A stretch of DNA of 64,000 nucleotides from Asaia lannensis NBRC 102526 (lineage in GTDB: Bacteria; Pseudomonadota; Alphaproteobacteria; Acetobacterales; Acetobacteraceae). Where the stretch lies: the NCBI RefSeq assembly GCF_024054035.1, contig NZ_JAMXQU010000004.1, positions 124,001 to 188,000 on the forward strand, in the 5' to 3' direction. The notes under the pieces are model-generated. The model saw only the letters and a list, made by a program, of their open reading frames with translations, had not been told where the DNA came from and made no database searches. Both the position numbers and the translations under genes were made by a program. Position 1 is the first letter of the stretch, and each line of letters begins with the position of its first letter. Shown here piece after piece: positions 56,196-64,000 of the stretch.

Positions 56196-57127
56196 CCGAT
56201 CTTCTCAAGGCCGATAACGTGTCGCGCAGCTATCGTCTTGGCAACGGCAAGGCGCTGCGTGCAGTCGACGGCGTGTCCATAACGGTGGCACGTGGCGAGA
56301 CCTTGGCGCTAGTCGGTGAGTCGGGATGTGGAAAATCCACGCTTGGCCGCCTGATGATGGGGTTCGACAGGCCTGACGAAGGCCACGTGCTTTTTGACGG
56401 GCAGGATTTTGCCCGGCTCAGGCCTCGTGCACAGCGCAGCCTGCGAAGTCGTATCCAGATGGTTTTTCAGGATTCCGGCTCGTCCTTCAACCCGCGCTGG
56501 ACGATTGGCAGCGCGCTTGCTGAACCTTTTCGCATTCATCGCCGTAAGGTTTCCCCAGAGATATTGACCGCGCTGCTGGAGCGCGTCGGTCTGTCGGGCA
56601 GTTTTCTGGATCGCTATCCGGGAGCGCTTTCGGGCGGGCAGCGCCAGAGGCTCAATATAGCGCGCGCGATTGCGCTCTCTCCTCAGGTAATTGTGGCGGA
56701 TGAGCCGGTATCCGCGCTCGACGTCTCGGTTCAGGCCCAGATCGTCAACCTGTTACGGCGACTTCAGGCCGAGATGGATCTCGCCTGCCTGTTCATTTCG
56801 CATGATCTCGTTGTCGTCAGGCAGATTTCGGACCGCGTTGCGGTCATGTATCTGGGATCGATCGTGGAGCAGGGAGAGACCCTCTCCCTGCTGGCGCAGC
56901 CGCTCCACCCCTACACGCGTGCACTCGTTGAGGCTGTGCCCCAGCCCGGTAAAAGTCTTGCCATGCCTCTGCAGGGCGATGTTCCAAGCCCTCTTTCGCC
57001 ACCCGATGGATGCCGGTTTCATCCACGCTGTCCGATCGCGCAAGTGCGTTGTGCGCGCGAAAGACCGGTGCTCTTGCGGCATGAGACCGGGCGTGATGTG
57101 GCCTGCCATTATCCTCTGATCGACTGA
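56192..57127 (+). CDS. ABC transporter ATPase (DppF/OppF-like)
   Basis: The 311-residue ATPase has Walker [15 protein letters not shown], signature ALSGGQRQRLNIARAI and Walker B VIVADEPVSALDVS, with the C-terminal DGCRFHPRCPIAQVRCARERP typical of OppF. It overlaps the previous gene by 4 bp. It ends the operon. No substrate-binding protein follows, and the next gene is a TonB-dependent receptor on the opposite strand. Confidence 0.94.
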   Translation: MTDLLKADNVSRSYRLGNGKALRAVDGVSITVARGETLALVGESGCGKSTLGRLMMGFDRPDEGHVLFDGQDFARLRPRAQRSLRSRIQMVFQDSGSSFNPRWTIGSALAEPFRIHRRKVSPEILTALLERVGLSGSFLDRYPGALSGGQRQRLNIARAIALSPQVIVADEPVSALDVSVQAQIVNLLRRLQAEMDLACLFISHDLVVVRQISDRVAVMYLGSIVEQGETLSLLAQPLHPYTRALVEAVPQPGKSLAMPLQGDVPSPLSPPDGCRFHPRCPIAQVRCARERPVLLRHETGRDVACHYPLID

Positions 57128-57250
57128 CGCGATCCTCAGGATGGAATGCCCCTAGGGGCCGGTGTTGAAACCTGTAGCGTCAAGGGCGGTCGCCTCCGGG
57201 TGCTGGGGGTTTCAGGCCCGGCCTTTTTGCTGAGTTGGCCGGGGCGTCGA

Positions 57251-59596
57251 TCAGAAGCGTTGCGAAATGCCGGTCAGGATTGTGCGGCGCAGACCGTATT
57301 GGGGTGCGCCGACGCCGATGCCGGAGCCATCGCGTATCTGATAGGTCTTGTCGAACAGGTTCAGGACATCGAGACGCAGTTCGGTGCGCTTGAGGAAGGG
57401 CACTTGGAACAGGTCGCGGAAGGACTGGACCAGAGAGAGGTTGAACGTGGCGTAGATCGGCACGGAGCGCCCGTTGGGGACGGTGCCATCGGCACGCAGG
57501 CCGCTGCCATAGACCATCGATGCCGAAACGCGTGTCGGGTGGCCGGTGCGATAGAAGAAGGAATAGCTACCGCCTGCCGAGGCCGTCCAGCGCTGGTCAT
57601 GATCAAGATGGATCCAGCGATGCTGGATATAGGCGAGGTCATCCGGGTCCATCGTCCACTGGGCAGTGGTGATGTCCTTGCCGATGGCGCGCGACCATGA
57701 GGCATTGCCATAAAGCGAGAGCGGACCATGTTCGTAATTGGTCGAGAGTTCGTAGCCGTTCACCTGACCGCGGCGGTAGTTGAAAGCCGAGAGAATGATC
57801 GGCGCACCGAACTGGCCTTCATCGATCATGTTCTTGGCAAGCTTCACATAGGCGTCGAAAGAGGCGTGCCAGCCCGGCAGGAGAGACTGCGTCACGCCGG
57901 CATCGAAATAATGATCGCGCTCGGCTTTCACCGTGTTGTTCTGGAGTGTCTGGGGCTCGTTCGAGGTGCCGACATATTTGCCCAGCGACGTGTTGGCGAC
58001 CAGTTCGAAGGGCGGCGGCGTGAAATAGCGCGAATAGCCGGCATGCAGCACACCGCCACGCCATGCACGCCAGACAATATTGATACGCGGGCTGACCTGT
58101 TTCGAATGGGTGTACTCGTCCACACCATCGAAGCGCAGACCGTAATTGATGGTGAGATTGCGCACGGGGCGCCATTCGTCCTGCGCATACAGTCCATACA
58201 TCCAGCCTGTACGACCGCTGCCATCATGCACATTGGTGGTCGATCCATCATAGATCGGCGTGCCGTCATCCTCGGCACCGGTCTGCTGATAGACGATGGA
58301 ATCGGTCTTGGAGGTATTGCGCTCCACATAGACCTGATAGCCGAAACGCACCGTATGCTGTCGATTGGCGTGCCATGTCACATCGGTTTGCGAGCCCGTT
58401 GAGAAGACAGAACGTGCGGCGTGCTGGCTGATCCCGTTATAGACCAGATCGCCAAGCGGATCGGGGGAATAGCCCAGCGATGAGTAGCGCGCGATGACCG
58501 AACTCTGCAGGCTGACCTTGCCCATGTCCTTTTGCAGGGAGAGAATGCCGAAATCGGTGATTTCTTTCTGGCGCTCATTCAGGCTGGCGCTGTCGACGCT
58601 GCCATAGACCTGCTGGGACAGGGAGGAATCGAGAAAGCTCGGATTGGCAAACTGACGCTGCTGGCCCGGATTGTTGGGCAGCTGATACTGCGCGTTCGAA
58701 ACGCCGCCGGTCAGGCTGATACGTGTGTCTTCGTCCGCCGTGTAACGCAGGTGACCCAGCGCATGGTACTGATTGCTCAGGTCATGGATCGGGTTGAAGC
58801 TCGATGTCGGGTTTTCGACCCCGACCCGGTTATGAACGAAATCGCCCGTTGCGAAGTAATCCCATTTCCCCGCATGGCCACCATATTGCAGTGACGGGAA
58901 GAAATAGTCGCGCGCACCACCATAGATCGAGGCATCACCACCCGGATCGGCACTACCATTCTTGGTTGTGATATCGATTACACCGGCCTGAAGGAAACCG
59001 TATTCGCTGGGCAGCGCGCCGGTGGTGAGCGAGGCAGAATGGGCAAAGCGTGTCATGAGCGCCTGACCGAAAACGCTCAGCCCTTCAGGCAGCTGTACGC
59101 CATCGAGGCGGAATTGTACCTCGTTATGATCGCCGCGCACATGGATCTGGCCGAAGCTGTCCTGTGCGACGCCAGGCGCCTGAAGCAGCAGGGTGTTGAG
59201 CGGCGCGTTATCGCCGCCCGGATTGTTTTCGATATCACGACGCGTGAAACGATAGGTGGTCGCACCGGTCGAGGATTGCAGCGACGAACGTATTTCGTCG
59301 AGGCGCGCATTGACGAGGATGTGCTCCTCATGAGTCGCATTGACTCCCGCGTCCTTGCTATCGCCTGAACTGTCGAACGAGGTACGCGACTGGGAATCGG
59401 AACTGGCAGCGGCGCTTTTGCTGCTGCCGGGAGACGTTGTTTTCGTATCCGATCCGGACACGGCGGGCGTGCTTTTCGCCACGCCACTTGTCGTCGCCAT
59501 GTCGGCGCTCTGGGCACGGGCGGGCAGGGTCAGGGCGATGACCGAGCAAGACAGGAACAGGCTGGTCGACCACAGGGATCGGGGAGACATCATCAC
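57251..59596 (-). CDS. TonB-dependent outer-membrane receptor
   Basis: The 781-residue protein has a signal peptide (ending near PARAQS), a Ser/Thr/Asp-rich linker (about 30-95), a plug domain (PLNTLLLQAPGVAQDSFGQIHVRGDHNEVQFRLDGVQLPEG, read as blocks), and a 22-strand barrel ending in a C-terminal phenylalanine (SQRF). A classical TonB box is not obvious. It takes up a bulky ligand, whose identity is unknown. It converges on the ABC transporter operon, an association that may be functional. Confidence 0.94.
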   Translation of the reverse strand: MMMSPRSLWSTSLFLSCSVIALTLPARAQSADMATTSGVAKSTPAVSGSDTKTTSPGSSKSAAASSDSQSRTSFDSSGDSKDAGVNATHEEHILVNARLDEIRSSLQSSTGATTYRFTRRDIENNPGGDNAPLNTLLLQAPGVAQDSFGQIHVRGDHNEVQFRLDGVQLPEGLSVFGQALMTRFAHSASLTTGALPSEYGFLQAGVIDITTKNGSADPGGDASIYGGARDYFFPSLQYGGHAGKWDYFATGDFVHNRVGVENPTSSFNPIHDLSNQYHALGHLRYTADEDTRISLTGGVSNAQYQLPNNPGQQRQFANPSFLDSSLSQQVYGSVDSASLNERQKEITDFGILSLQKDMGKVSLQSSVIARYSSLGYSPDPLGDLVYNGISQHAARSVFSTGSQTDVTWHANRQHTVRFGYQVYVERNTSKTDSIVYQQTGAEDDGTPIYDGSTTNVHDGSGRTGWMYGLYAQDEWRPVRNLTINYGLRFDGVDEYTHSKQVSPRINIVWRAWRGGVLHAGYSRYFTPPPFELVANTSLGKYVGTSNEPQTLQNNTVKAERDHYFDAGVTQSLLPGWHASFDAYVKLAKNMIDEGQFGAPIILSAFNYRRGQVNGYELSTNYEHGPLSLYGNASWSRAIGKDITTAQWTMDPDDLAYIQHRWIHLDHDQRWTASAGGSYSFFYRTGHPTRVSASMVYGSGLRADGTVPNGRSVPIYATFNLSLVQSFRDLFQVPFLKRTELRLDVLNLFDKTYQIRDGSGIGVGAPQYGLRRTILTGISQRF

Positions 59597-59834
59597 TATC
59601 CAACAGGCTGGGTGCGGAACAAATCGTCTCCGTTCCTATTTCGTATGATATAACATAACAACTGATTAATAAGGGGGTAACAAGCCTTGTTGCAGACTGT
59701 GACAAAAAGGCGACAGGGGCGCGGGTGCCCCGTTCCAGAATGGATAGTTCCATAAAAGAGCGTTTAACTGCGAAGCCCATCTGGCTTGACGGCGTTTCAT
59801 TCCCGTTCGCTCCGATAAAGCCGAGGTCGCTTTC
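59597..59834. other. Divergent intergenic region between the TonB receptor and the MRJP gene
   Basis: The 238-bp gap contains AT-rich promoter-like sequence nearer the receptor (about 59630-59670) and a GC-richer part nearer the MRJP gene. A Fur-type operator was looked for but not convincingly seen. Confidence 0.4.
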
Positions 59835-61016
59835 ATGAAACGCCGGTCTTTTCTCACTGCTGCCTCCTGCGCCCCGGTCCTCGGTCTTGCAGGTCCGACT
59901 CAGGCGGCAGGTAATGCCGATGACGGTACTGGATCGTCAGGCACGTTCGATATCGTCGCCGAATTTGTCGGTCCGGGCCCGTCGGGCGTAGCGGTCTTGC
60001 CCGATGGACGGATGTTCGTCAGTTTTCCGCGCCACGCCGATAATCATGCCGGGGCGACGCTTGGTGAAATCAGGGACGGCACTGTTGTACCTTACCCCTC
60101 CGCAGCCTTGAGCCTGCCTTCGGAGCGTGCGCCCGAGGACCGTCTCATGTCGGTCCATGGTATCGCTCATGATTCCGCGGGGCGATTATGGGTGATCGAT
60201 GACGGGAAGCTGGCAGGTCACGATATCCCCCAGGGGGCTGCCAAAATTCTGTGCATCGACCCGGCAAGTAACAGTGTCGTTCATAAAATACTGCTCGAAG
60301 CGCCGGTCATGCTTGCGAACAGCCATATGAACGATCTGCGTGTCGCCCTGTCTGTCGGGGTGAAAGGCACCGTGTTCGTGACGGACTCATCTTTCGGCAC
60401 CGAGCCTGCCCTGATTGTGGCCGATATTGCGACCGGACGCACGAAGCGCGTTCTGGCCCATCATCCATCGACCCAGCCCGTATCGGGCTTCATGGCCATC
60501 GTCGAGGGTGAGCCAAGGCGTTATATTCCCCATCATCCCCAGATGGTGTCGGGTGGTGCAGACGGTATTGCGCTCCTGCCGGATGAATCGCGCCTTTATT
60601 ATGCTCCCCTGACCAGCCGGCGTTTGTACAGTATTCCGACCCGTATCCTCGCAGACCAGAGCCTCGATGACGAAGCGCTTGGCGGGCAGGTACGCGATGA
60701 GGGAGAGAAGGGGACAGCAGACGGGCTGTGTTTCGACCATCTCGGGCATCTGTACACGACGAATTACGAGCATGACTGCATTTTGCGTCGTGATCCCGAC
60801 GGGGCTTTTTCCATAGCGGTCAGAGATTCGCGCATTCTGTCTCCGGACGGTATCTGCGCGACTCATGACTGGATCTATTGCACGCTGGGCCAGTGGAACC
60901 GGCTGCCATCGTTCAATGAGGGGCAGAACCGGCGCAGACCGCCTTATCTGCTGATCCGTTTCCCCGTCGTACCCGGGGTGCCGCTGAATGCCGTGCCGGG
61001 AAAATCGGGGGGCTAA
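59835..61016 (+). CDS. Exported major royal jelly protein (MRJP)-family beta-propeller
   Basis: The 393-residue protein begins with a twin-arginine-type signal (KRRSFLTAASCAPVLGLAG, cut near TQAAG). The mature part shows VHGIAHDSAGRLWVIDDG, a repeated beta-propeller blade pattern and GADGIALLPDESRLYYAPLTSRRLYSIPT, close to bacterial members of the major royal jelly/Yellow family (PF03022). Insect relatives include royal jelly proteins and dopachrome-converting enzymes. The bacterial function is unknown. It is divergent from a TonB receptor. Confidence 0.88.
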   Translation: MKRRSFLTAASCAPVLGLAGPTQAAGNADDGTGSSGTFDIVAEFVGPGPSGVAVLPDGRMFVSFPRHADNHAGATLGEIRDGTVVPYPSAALSLPSERAPEDRLMSVHGIAHDSAGRLWVIDDGKLAGHDIPQGAAKILCIDPASNSVVHKILLEAPVMLANSHMNDLRVALSVGVKGTVFVTDSSFGTEPALIVADIATGRTKRVLAHHPSTQPVSGFMAIVEGEPRRYIPHHPQMVSGGADGIALLPDESRLYYAPLTSRRLYSIPTRILADQSLDDEALGGQVRDEGEKGTADGLCFDHLGHLYTTNYEHDCILRRDPDGAFSIAVRDSRILSPDGICATHDWIYCTLGQWNRLPSFNEGQNRRRPPYLLIRFPVVPGVPLNAVPGKSGG

Positions 61017-61020
61017 AACG

Positions 61021-61056
61021 ACGAAAGCCGGATCGGGGGTCCGATCCGGCTTTCGT
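61021..61056. terminator. Long perfect hairpin between MRJP and yidB genes
   Basis: A 16-bp perfect stem (ACGAAAGCCGGATCGG with its exact complement) closes a 4-nt loop between converging genes. On the minus strand it is followed by a short T run (CGTTTT), so it should stop transcription from yidB and probably from the MRJP gene. Confidence 0.85.
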
Positions 61057-61088
61057 TGAGATAAGCAGGCACTGCCCGAGGGCAGAAA

Positions 61089-61451
61089 TCAGCCTGTAGT
61101 GGTTGGCTGGTCGCCCTCACTCGTGTGATGGTCGACGACACCAGGCAGAAACTGGGCGAGGGCCGGGAGCAGGGCCCCTGCCGGAAGACCGGTTTTCGAG
61201 ACGAGCATCTGGACCTGTTCGTCAGTGAGCAGCGCACGAAGCTCGTCAGCGGTGATCGGCAGATTCTCGCCGGAGCCAATCCACGAGCGTACCTTGTCTT
61301 CCAGACCAGCACGGCGGGCCTGCTCGACAAGGGTCTGGATGCCCTGTTCGCTGGTGAGATACTCACCGATGCTTCCGCCCAGCTTGTCCTTGAGCTTGTC
61401 GCCCACGGATCCGAGGGCAGAATTGATCATCGAACCGAAAAAACCGCTCAA
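61089..61451 (-). CDS. YidB-like DUF937 protein
   Basis: The 120-residue protein has GFFGSMINSALGSVGDKLKDKLGGSIGEYLTSEQGIQTLVEQ, the helical repeat of YidB/DUF937 proteins (given as blocks), and an acidic tail (VDHHTSEGDQPTTTG). I placed the start at a TTG (61451) with a GGAG/AGGG ribosome-binding motif just upstream, because the family match begins there. The longer frame has unrelated sequence overlapping minE. Function is unknown. It follows the min operon on the same strand. Confidence 0.8.
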   Translation of the reverse strand: MSGFFGSMINSALGSVGDKLKDKLGGSIGEYLTSEQGIQTLVEQARRAGLEDKVRSWIGSGENLPITADELRALLTDEQVQMLVSKTGLPAGALLPALAQFLPGVVDHHTSEGDQPTTTG

Positions 61452-61485
61452 ACCCTGTCTCCAGTCTTTGCGCCATCCTGTTATC

Positions 61486-61758
61486 TCAGGACAGGCGTCG
61501 TGTATCCTTGTCGATCTGCGGCATCTCGATATCGATTTCGAGCATCGAGCACCCGTCGAGACCGCCATCGAGCTTGACCTGAACCTTGTCCTGATCGACC
61601 GCCACATGACGCTTGATCACTTCGAGGATCTCACGATGTAACTGATTGATCAGTTCCGAGTTGCCATTTCCCGTGCGCTCATGGGCCAGCAGGATCTGGA
61701 GGCGATCGCGTGCGACAGCGCTGGTGTTGCGCTTCGTGAGAAAACCGAACAGGCTCAT
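61486..61758 (-). CDS. minE: Cell division topological specificity factor MinE
   Basis: The 90-residue protein has the MinD-binding segment [16 protein letters not shown] followed by the dimer/topology domain ([24 protein letters not shown]). MinE drives MinD-MinC oscillation so that division is placed at mid-cell. Its ATG overlaps the minD stop (61755-61758). Confidence 0.96.
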   Translation of the reverse strand: MSLFGFLTKRNTSAVARDRLQILLAHERTGNGNSELINQLHREILEVIKRHVAVDQDKVQVKLDGGLDGCSMLEIDIEMPQIDKDTRRLS

Positions 61759-62570
61759 GCGACCCTCTTCTTGAACAGCCAGTCGAGGATGCCCTTGCGC
61801 TCAAGCGGAACCTGGATCTCGATCTTCTCGCCCTGAAGGCGACGTGCTGCATCGAAATAGGCACGCGCCGGAGCGGATTCCGGGTTCGACAGCGTAACGG
61901 GAGCCCCCACATTCGATGCGCGAAGCACTTCTTCGCTTTCGGGAATGATGCCGAGCAGCGGGATTGACAGAATTTCGAGCACGTCCTCGGTGTTGAGCAT
62001 CTCGCCTCTGGCGGCACGGGACGGGTCGTAGCGGGTCATGAGAAGATGCTTCTCGACCTTCTCGCCGTTCTTGGCCTTTTCGGTGGTGCTGTCGAGCATG
62101 CCGATAATGCGGTCGCTGTCGCGTACCGAGCTGACTTCCGGATTGGTCACGACGACAGCGACATCGGCATGATACATGGCCATCTGTGCGCCACGCTCAA
62201 TACCGGCCGGGCTGTCGCAGATGATCCAGTCGAATTTTTCGCGCAGCTCTTCGATGACCTTGGCCACGCCTTCAGCGGTCAGGGCATCCTTGTCGCGTGT
62301 CTGCGACGCAGGGAGGATCGAGAGGGTCTCGCAGCGCTTGTCGCGGATCAGCGCCTGGGCAAGCTTCGCATCGCCCTGAACGACATTGATGAAATCGAAC
62401 ACGACGCGCCGCTCGGCACCCATGACGAGGTCGAGGTTTCGCAGACCGACGTCGAAATCGATCACCACGACATTCTGACCCGACTGAGCGAGCGCGGCAC
62501 CCAGTGCTGCCGTCGTGGTCGTCTTGCCGACCCCGCCCTTACCGGATGTGACTACCAGCACCTTAGCCAT
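61755..62570 (-). CDS. minD: Septum-site-determining ATPase MinD
   Basis: The 271-residue deviant-Walker ATPase starts [21 protein letters not shown] (signature Lys in KGGVGKTT) and ends with an amphipathic helix ([13 protein letters not shown]) that binds the membrane. It recruits MinC and is cycled by MinE. It is 114 nt downstream of minC, wider than the overlap to minE. Confidence 0.97.
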   Translation of the reverse strand: MAKVLVVTSGKGGVGKTTTTAALGAALAQSGQNVVVIDFDVGLRNLDLVMGAERRVVFDFINVVQGDAKLAQALIRDKRCETLSILPASQTRDKDALTAEGVAKVIEELREKFDWIICDSPAGIERGAQMAMYHADVAVVVTNPEVSSVRDSDRIIGMLDSTTEKAKNGEKVEKHLLMTRYDPSRAARGEMLNTEDVLEILSIPLLGIIPESEEVLRASNVGAPVTLSNPESAPARAYFDAARRLQGEKIEIQVPLERKGILDWLFKKRVA

Positions 62571-62684
62571 GTGCGCTCCACTAGAACTTTGACGGATACC
62601 GACGCATTTGTGATCATGCGAATGATTTCAATACTAATGACGAATGGGTACACGCCGCAATCGGCTAGGCGCAAATAGTTCCAT

Positions 62685-63509
62685 TCAGCCCAGTTTTATC
62701 ACGCTCACCCGGTCATCGCTCAGCATGGCCTGGGCAGGCTGGTCGTAAAGCGCTGCCTCCATTTCCTCGGCGATCATATAGAATCCATCGATGGCGAGCA
62801 GTTCTGCCTGCATGCGGCTGGCAAAGATGCGTGCGCCCGGCTGGCCGCCAACGCCCGCAATGGCGCGGCCACGCAAGGCGCCGTAAACATGCACGGAGCC
62901 CCCGGCGATCAGTTCTGCCCCCGATGCGACCGAGCCGATGACGATAATATCGCCATCGAGATGCATGATGCTCTGTCCAGAACGTATGGCGCGATCGACG
63001 ATCAGGCTTTCGGCCCGTTCCGGGATGGCCAGCTCTGGCGCAGGAGCGTCGGTCTCTGCTTCGGGGAAATCGACTGCGCCGCTGGCGCGTCCGCCTTCGA
63101 GCGTAGCGGGCCAGTCCCAGGTCTCGAGCTGTGTCCAGCTGCGATCGGCACCTTCAAGGCCGATCATATGGATCCCGCGTGCAGTCAGGGCTTCCTGAAG
63201 TGCGTCCAGCCCTTCGGTATCCTGCGCTACCAGTCCAAGATCGAGTATGACGGGCCGTCCGGCGAAAAAGCCGACCGAACGCGCGATCTGGGCGTCAAGG
63301 CCTGTCAGCCAGTCCGCGAGCGGGGCTTCGGGGGACAGCACCAGCGCCAGAAAGGAGCGTCCGCGCGCCCTGATACGCATGGGGACAGGATTGGCCGGAG
63401 CGTGACCGGCAGGATCGTGACTGGTAGAAGCGTGACTGGCAGGCGCATGACCGGCAGCAGCCTCACTGGGGGCGAACTCTGTTTCGGCGCTGTTCGTCTG
63501 GTCTGTCAT
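62685..63509 (-). CDS. minC: Septum-site-determining protein MinC with repeat-bearing N-terminal extension
   Basis: The 274-residue FtsZ antagonist has the N-terminal FtsZ-binding domain (about 45-140, from MRIRARGRSFLALVL) and the C-terminal beta-helix that binds MinD (AGGSVHVYGALRGRAIAGV). Before the first domain lies a 40-residue Ala/His/Pro-rich extension made of short repeats (GHAPA, SHAST, SHDPA, GHAPA), encoded by four 15-bp tandem repeats. E. coli MinC is 231 residues and lacks this extension. An internal ATG where the domain begins is an alternative start. Confidence 0.94.
   Translation of the reverse strand: MTDQTNSAETEFAPSEAAAGHAPASHASTSHDPAGHAPANPVPMRIRARGRSFLALVLSPEAPLADWLTGLDAQIARSVGFFAGRPVILDLGLVAQDTEGLDALQEALTARGIHMIGLEGADRSWTQLETWDWPATLEGGRASGAVDFPEAETDAPAPELAIPERAESLIVDRAIRSGQSIMHLDGDIIVIGSVASGAELIAGGSVHVYGALRGRAIAGVGGQPGARIFASRMQAELLAIDGFYMIAEEMEAALYDQPAQAMLSDDRVSVIKLG
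63398..63457. repeat. Four tandem 15-bp repeats in the 5' end of minC
   Basis: Four consecutive 15-bp units, consensus near GAGCGTGACCGGCAG with one to four changes each, run from 63398 to 63457. The unit length is a multiple of three, so copy number changes would keep the frame. Confidence 0.85.
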
Positions 63510-63606
63510 CTTGTGGGGGTGCTCTGCAGGCTCAGGGTCGAAATAGGGGCGATGGAGCGATGCAGCTCTCTTGCTTCACGACCGGGCAGACGGATAAGAA
63601 TGCTGC

Positions 63607-64000
63607 ATGCGCATTCTCTATCATCTGCCGCTCTCGCCGCAAAGCCGTCAGGTCAGGCTCGTTCTCGCCGAGAAACGGTTACCCTATGAGCCCAAGACGG
63701 AAAAGGTCTGGGAAAACCGCCCCGATTATCTTGCGCTCAATCCGGCGGGCGACGTGCCGCTTCTCGTCGAGGAAAACGGGCTGTCGATTCCGAATGCCTG
63801 GGTGATCTGCGAGTACCTTGAAGAGGCCTATCCCGACACACCACTCATGGGGCGCACCCTGGCAGAGCGTGTCGAGGTGCGCCGTCTGATGGCGTGGTTC
63901 GAAGGCAAGTTCGGCCATGAGGTATCGCGCAATCTGCTGGGAGAGAAGGTCGACAAGCGTCTCGCGGGGCGCGGCAATCCCGATGGGACGGCCCTGCGTG
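63607..64000 (+). CDS. Glutathione S-transferase family protein (partial)
   Basis: The start at the ATG at 63607 gives a thioredoxin-like N-terminal domain (MRILYHLPLSPQSRQVRLVLAEK) with the glutathione-binding segment NPAGDVPLLVEENG, then IPNAWVICEYLEEAYP and the first helices of the C-terminal domain. The frame is open at the right edge (131 residues seen, about 60 percent of a usual GST). It is divergent from minC 97 bp away. Confidence 0.9.
   Translation, partial: MRILYHLPLSPQSRQVRLVLAEKRLPYEPKTEKVWENRPDYLALNPAGDVPLLVEENGLSIPNAWVICEYLEEAYPDTPLMGRTLAERVEVRRLMAWFEGKFGHEVSRNLLGEKVDKRLAGRGNPDGTALR

Overview
This is a moderately GC-rich, densely coding chromosomal window from an alphaproteobacterium, most likely an acetic acid bacterium (Acetobacteraceae, possibly close to Asaia or Gluconobacter). 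The evidence is a circularly permuted two-piece tmRNA gene with an ANDN...LAVAA-type tag, an alpha-type SspB adaptor, ThyX-type thymidylate synthase, a DUF3576 lipoprotein in front of leuS, and the general flavour of the proteins. The genus is inference. There are no insertion sequences, phage genes, CRISPR arrays or rRNAs.

Layout. Positions 1-2862: a large hybrid histidine kinase running off the left edge, with an unexpected ParD-like ribbon-helix-helix domain at its N terminus. 3052-6553: the queuosine operon queA-tgt-queG plus a small RHH protein. 6684-8506: a LysR regulator divergent from azoR. 8553-10439: YceI-cytochrome b561-YceI. 10587-13593: a small orphan gene, then a VOC/AbrB/isochorismatase operon with a divergent TetR and a perfect operator-like palindrome. 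13678-17763: sspB, permuted ssrA, thyX and small envelope proteins. 17917-23458: oxyR divergent from ahpC-ahpF, then topoisomerase IB and an aldo/keto reductase. 23561-31424: a secreted beta-rich protein, dps, an MFS exporter and two glycosyltransferase genes.

31427-38383 is a phosphate block: a Pho-box-like site, then pstC-pstA-pstB-phoU-phoB-phoR closely packed, with pstS separated from it by a small convergent membrane gene. PhoR appears to start at a CTG codon that restores its membrane anchor. 38567-39889 is an LMW phosphatase/fructosamine kinase pair, probably protein deglycation. 40028-44771 holds a fused dihydroxyacetone kinase, an AnsP-type asparagine permease and a dicarboxylate symporter. 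45430-45736 is a tRNA-Arg(CCU) gene interrupted by a 230-nt group I intron, the clearest unusual element here. 46079-53157 holds a SARP/BTAD regulator and the housekeeping run DUF3576-leuS-lptE-holA.

53298-57127 is a complete Dpp/Opp-type ABC transporter core without its binding protein, facing a TonB-dependent receptor (57251-59596). A Tat-exported major-royal-jelly-protein-family beta-propeller follows (59835-61016). The right end has yidB, the cell-division operon minC-minD-minE, and the start of a glutathione S-transferase. Most of the window is ordinary core genome. Findings worth checking are the tRNA intron, the RHH-histidine kinase fusion, non-AUG starts in phoR and a glycosyltransferase, the TetR operator inside its own gene, the deglycation pair, the MRJP protein and 15-bp tandem repeats in minC.
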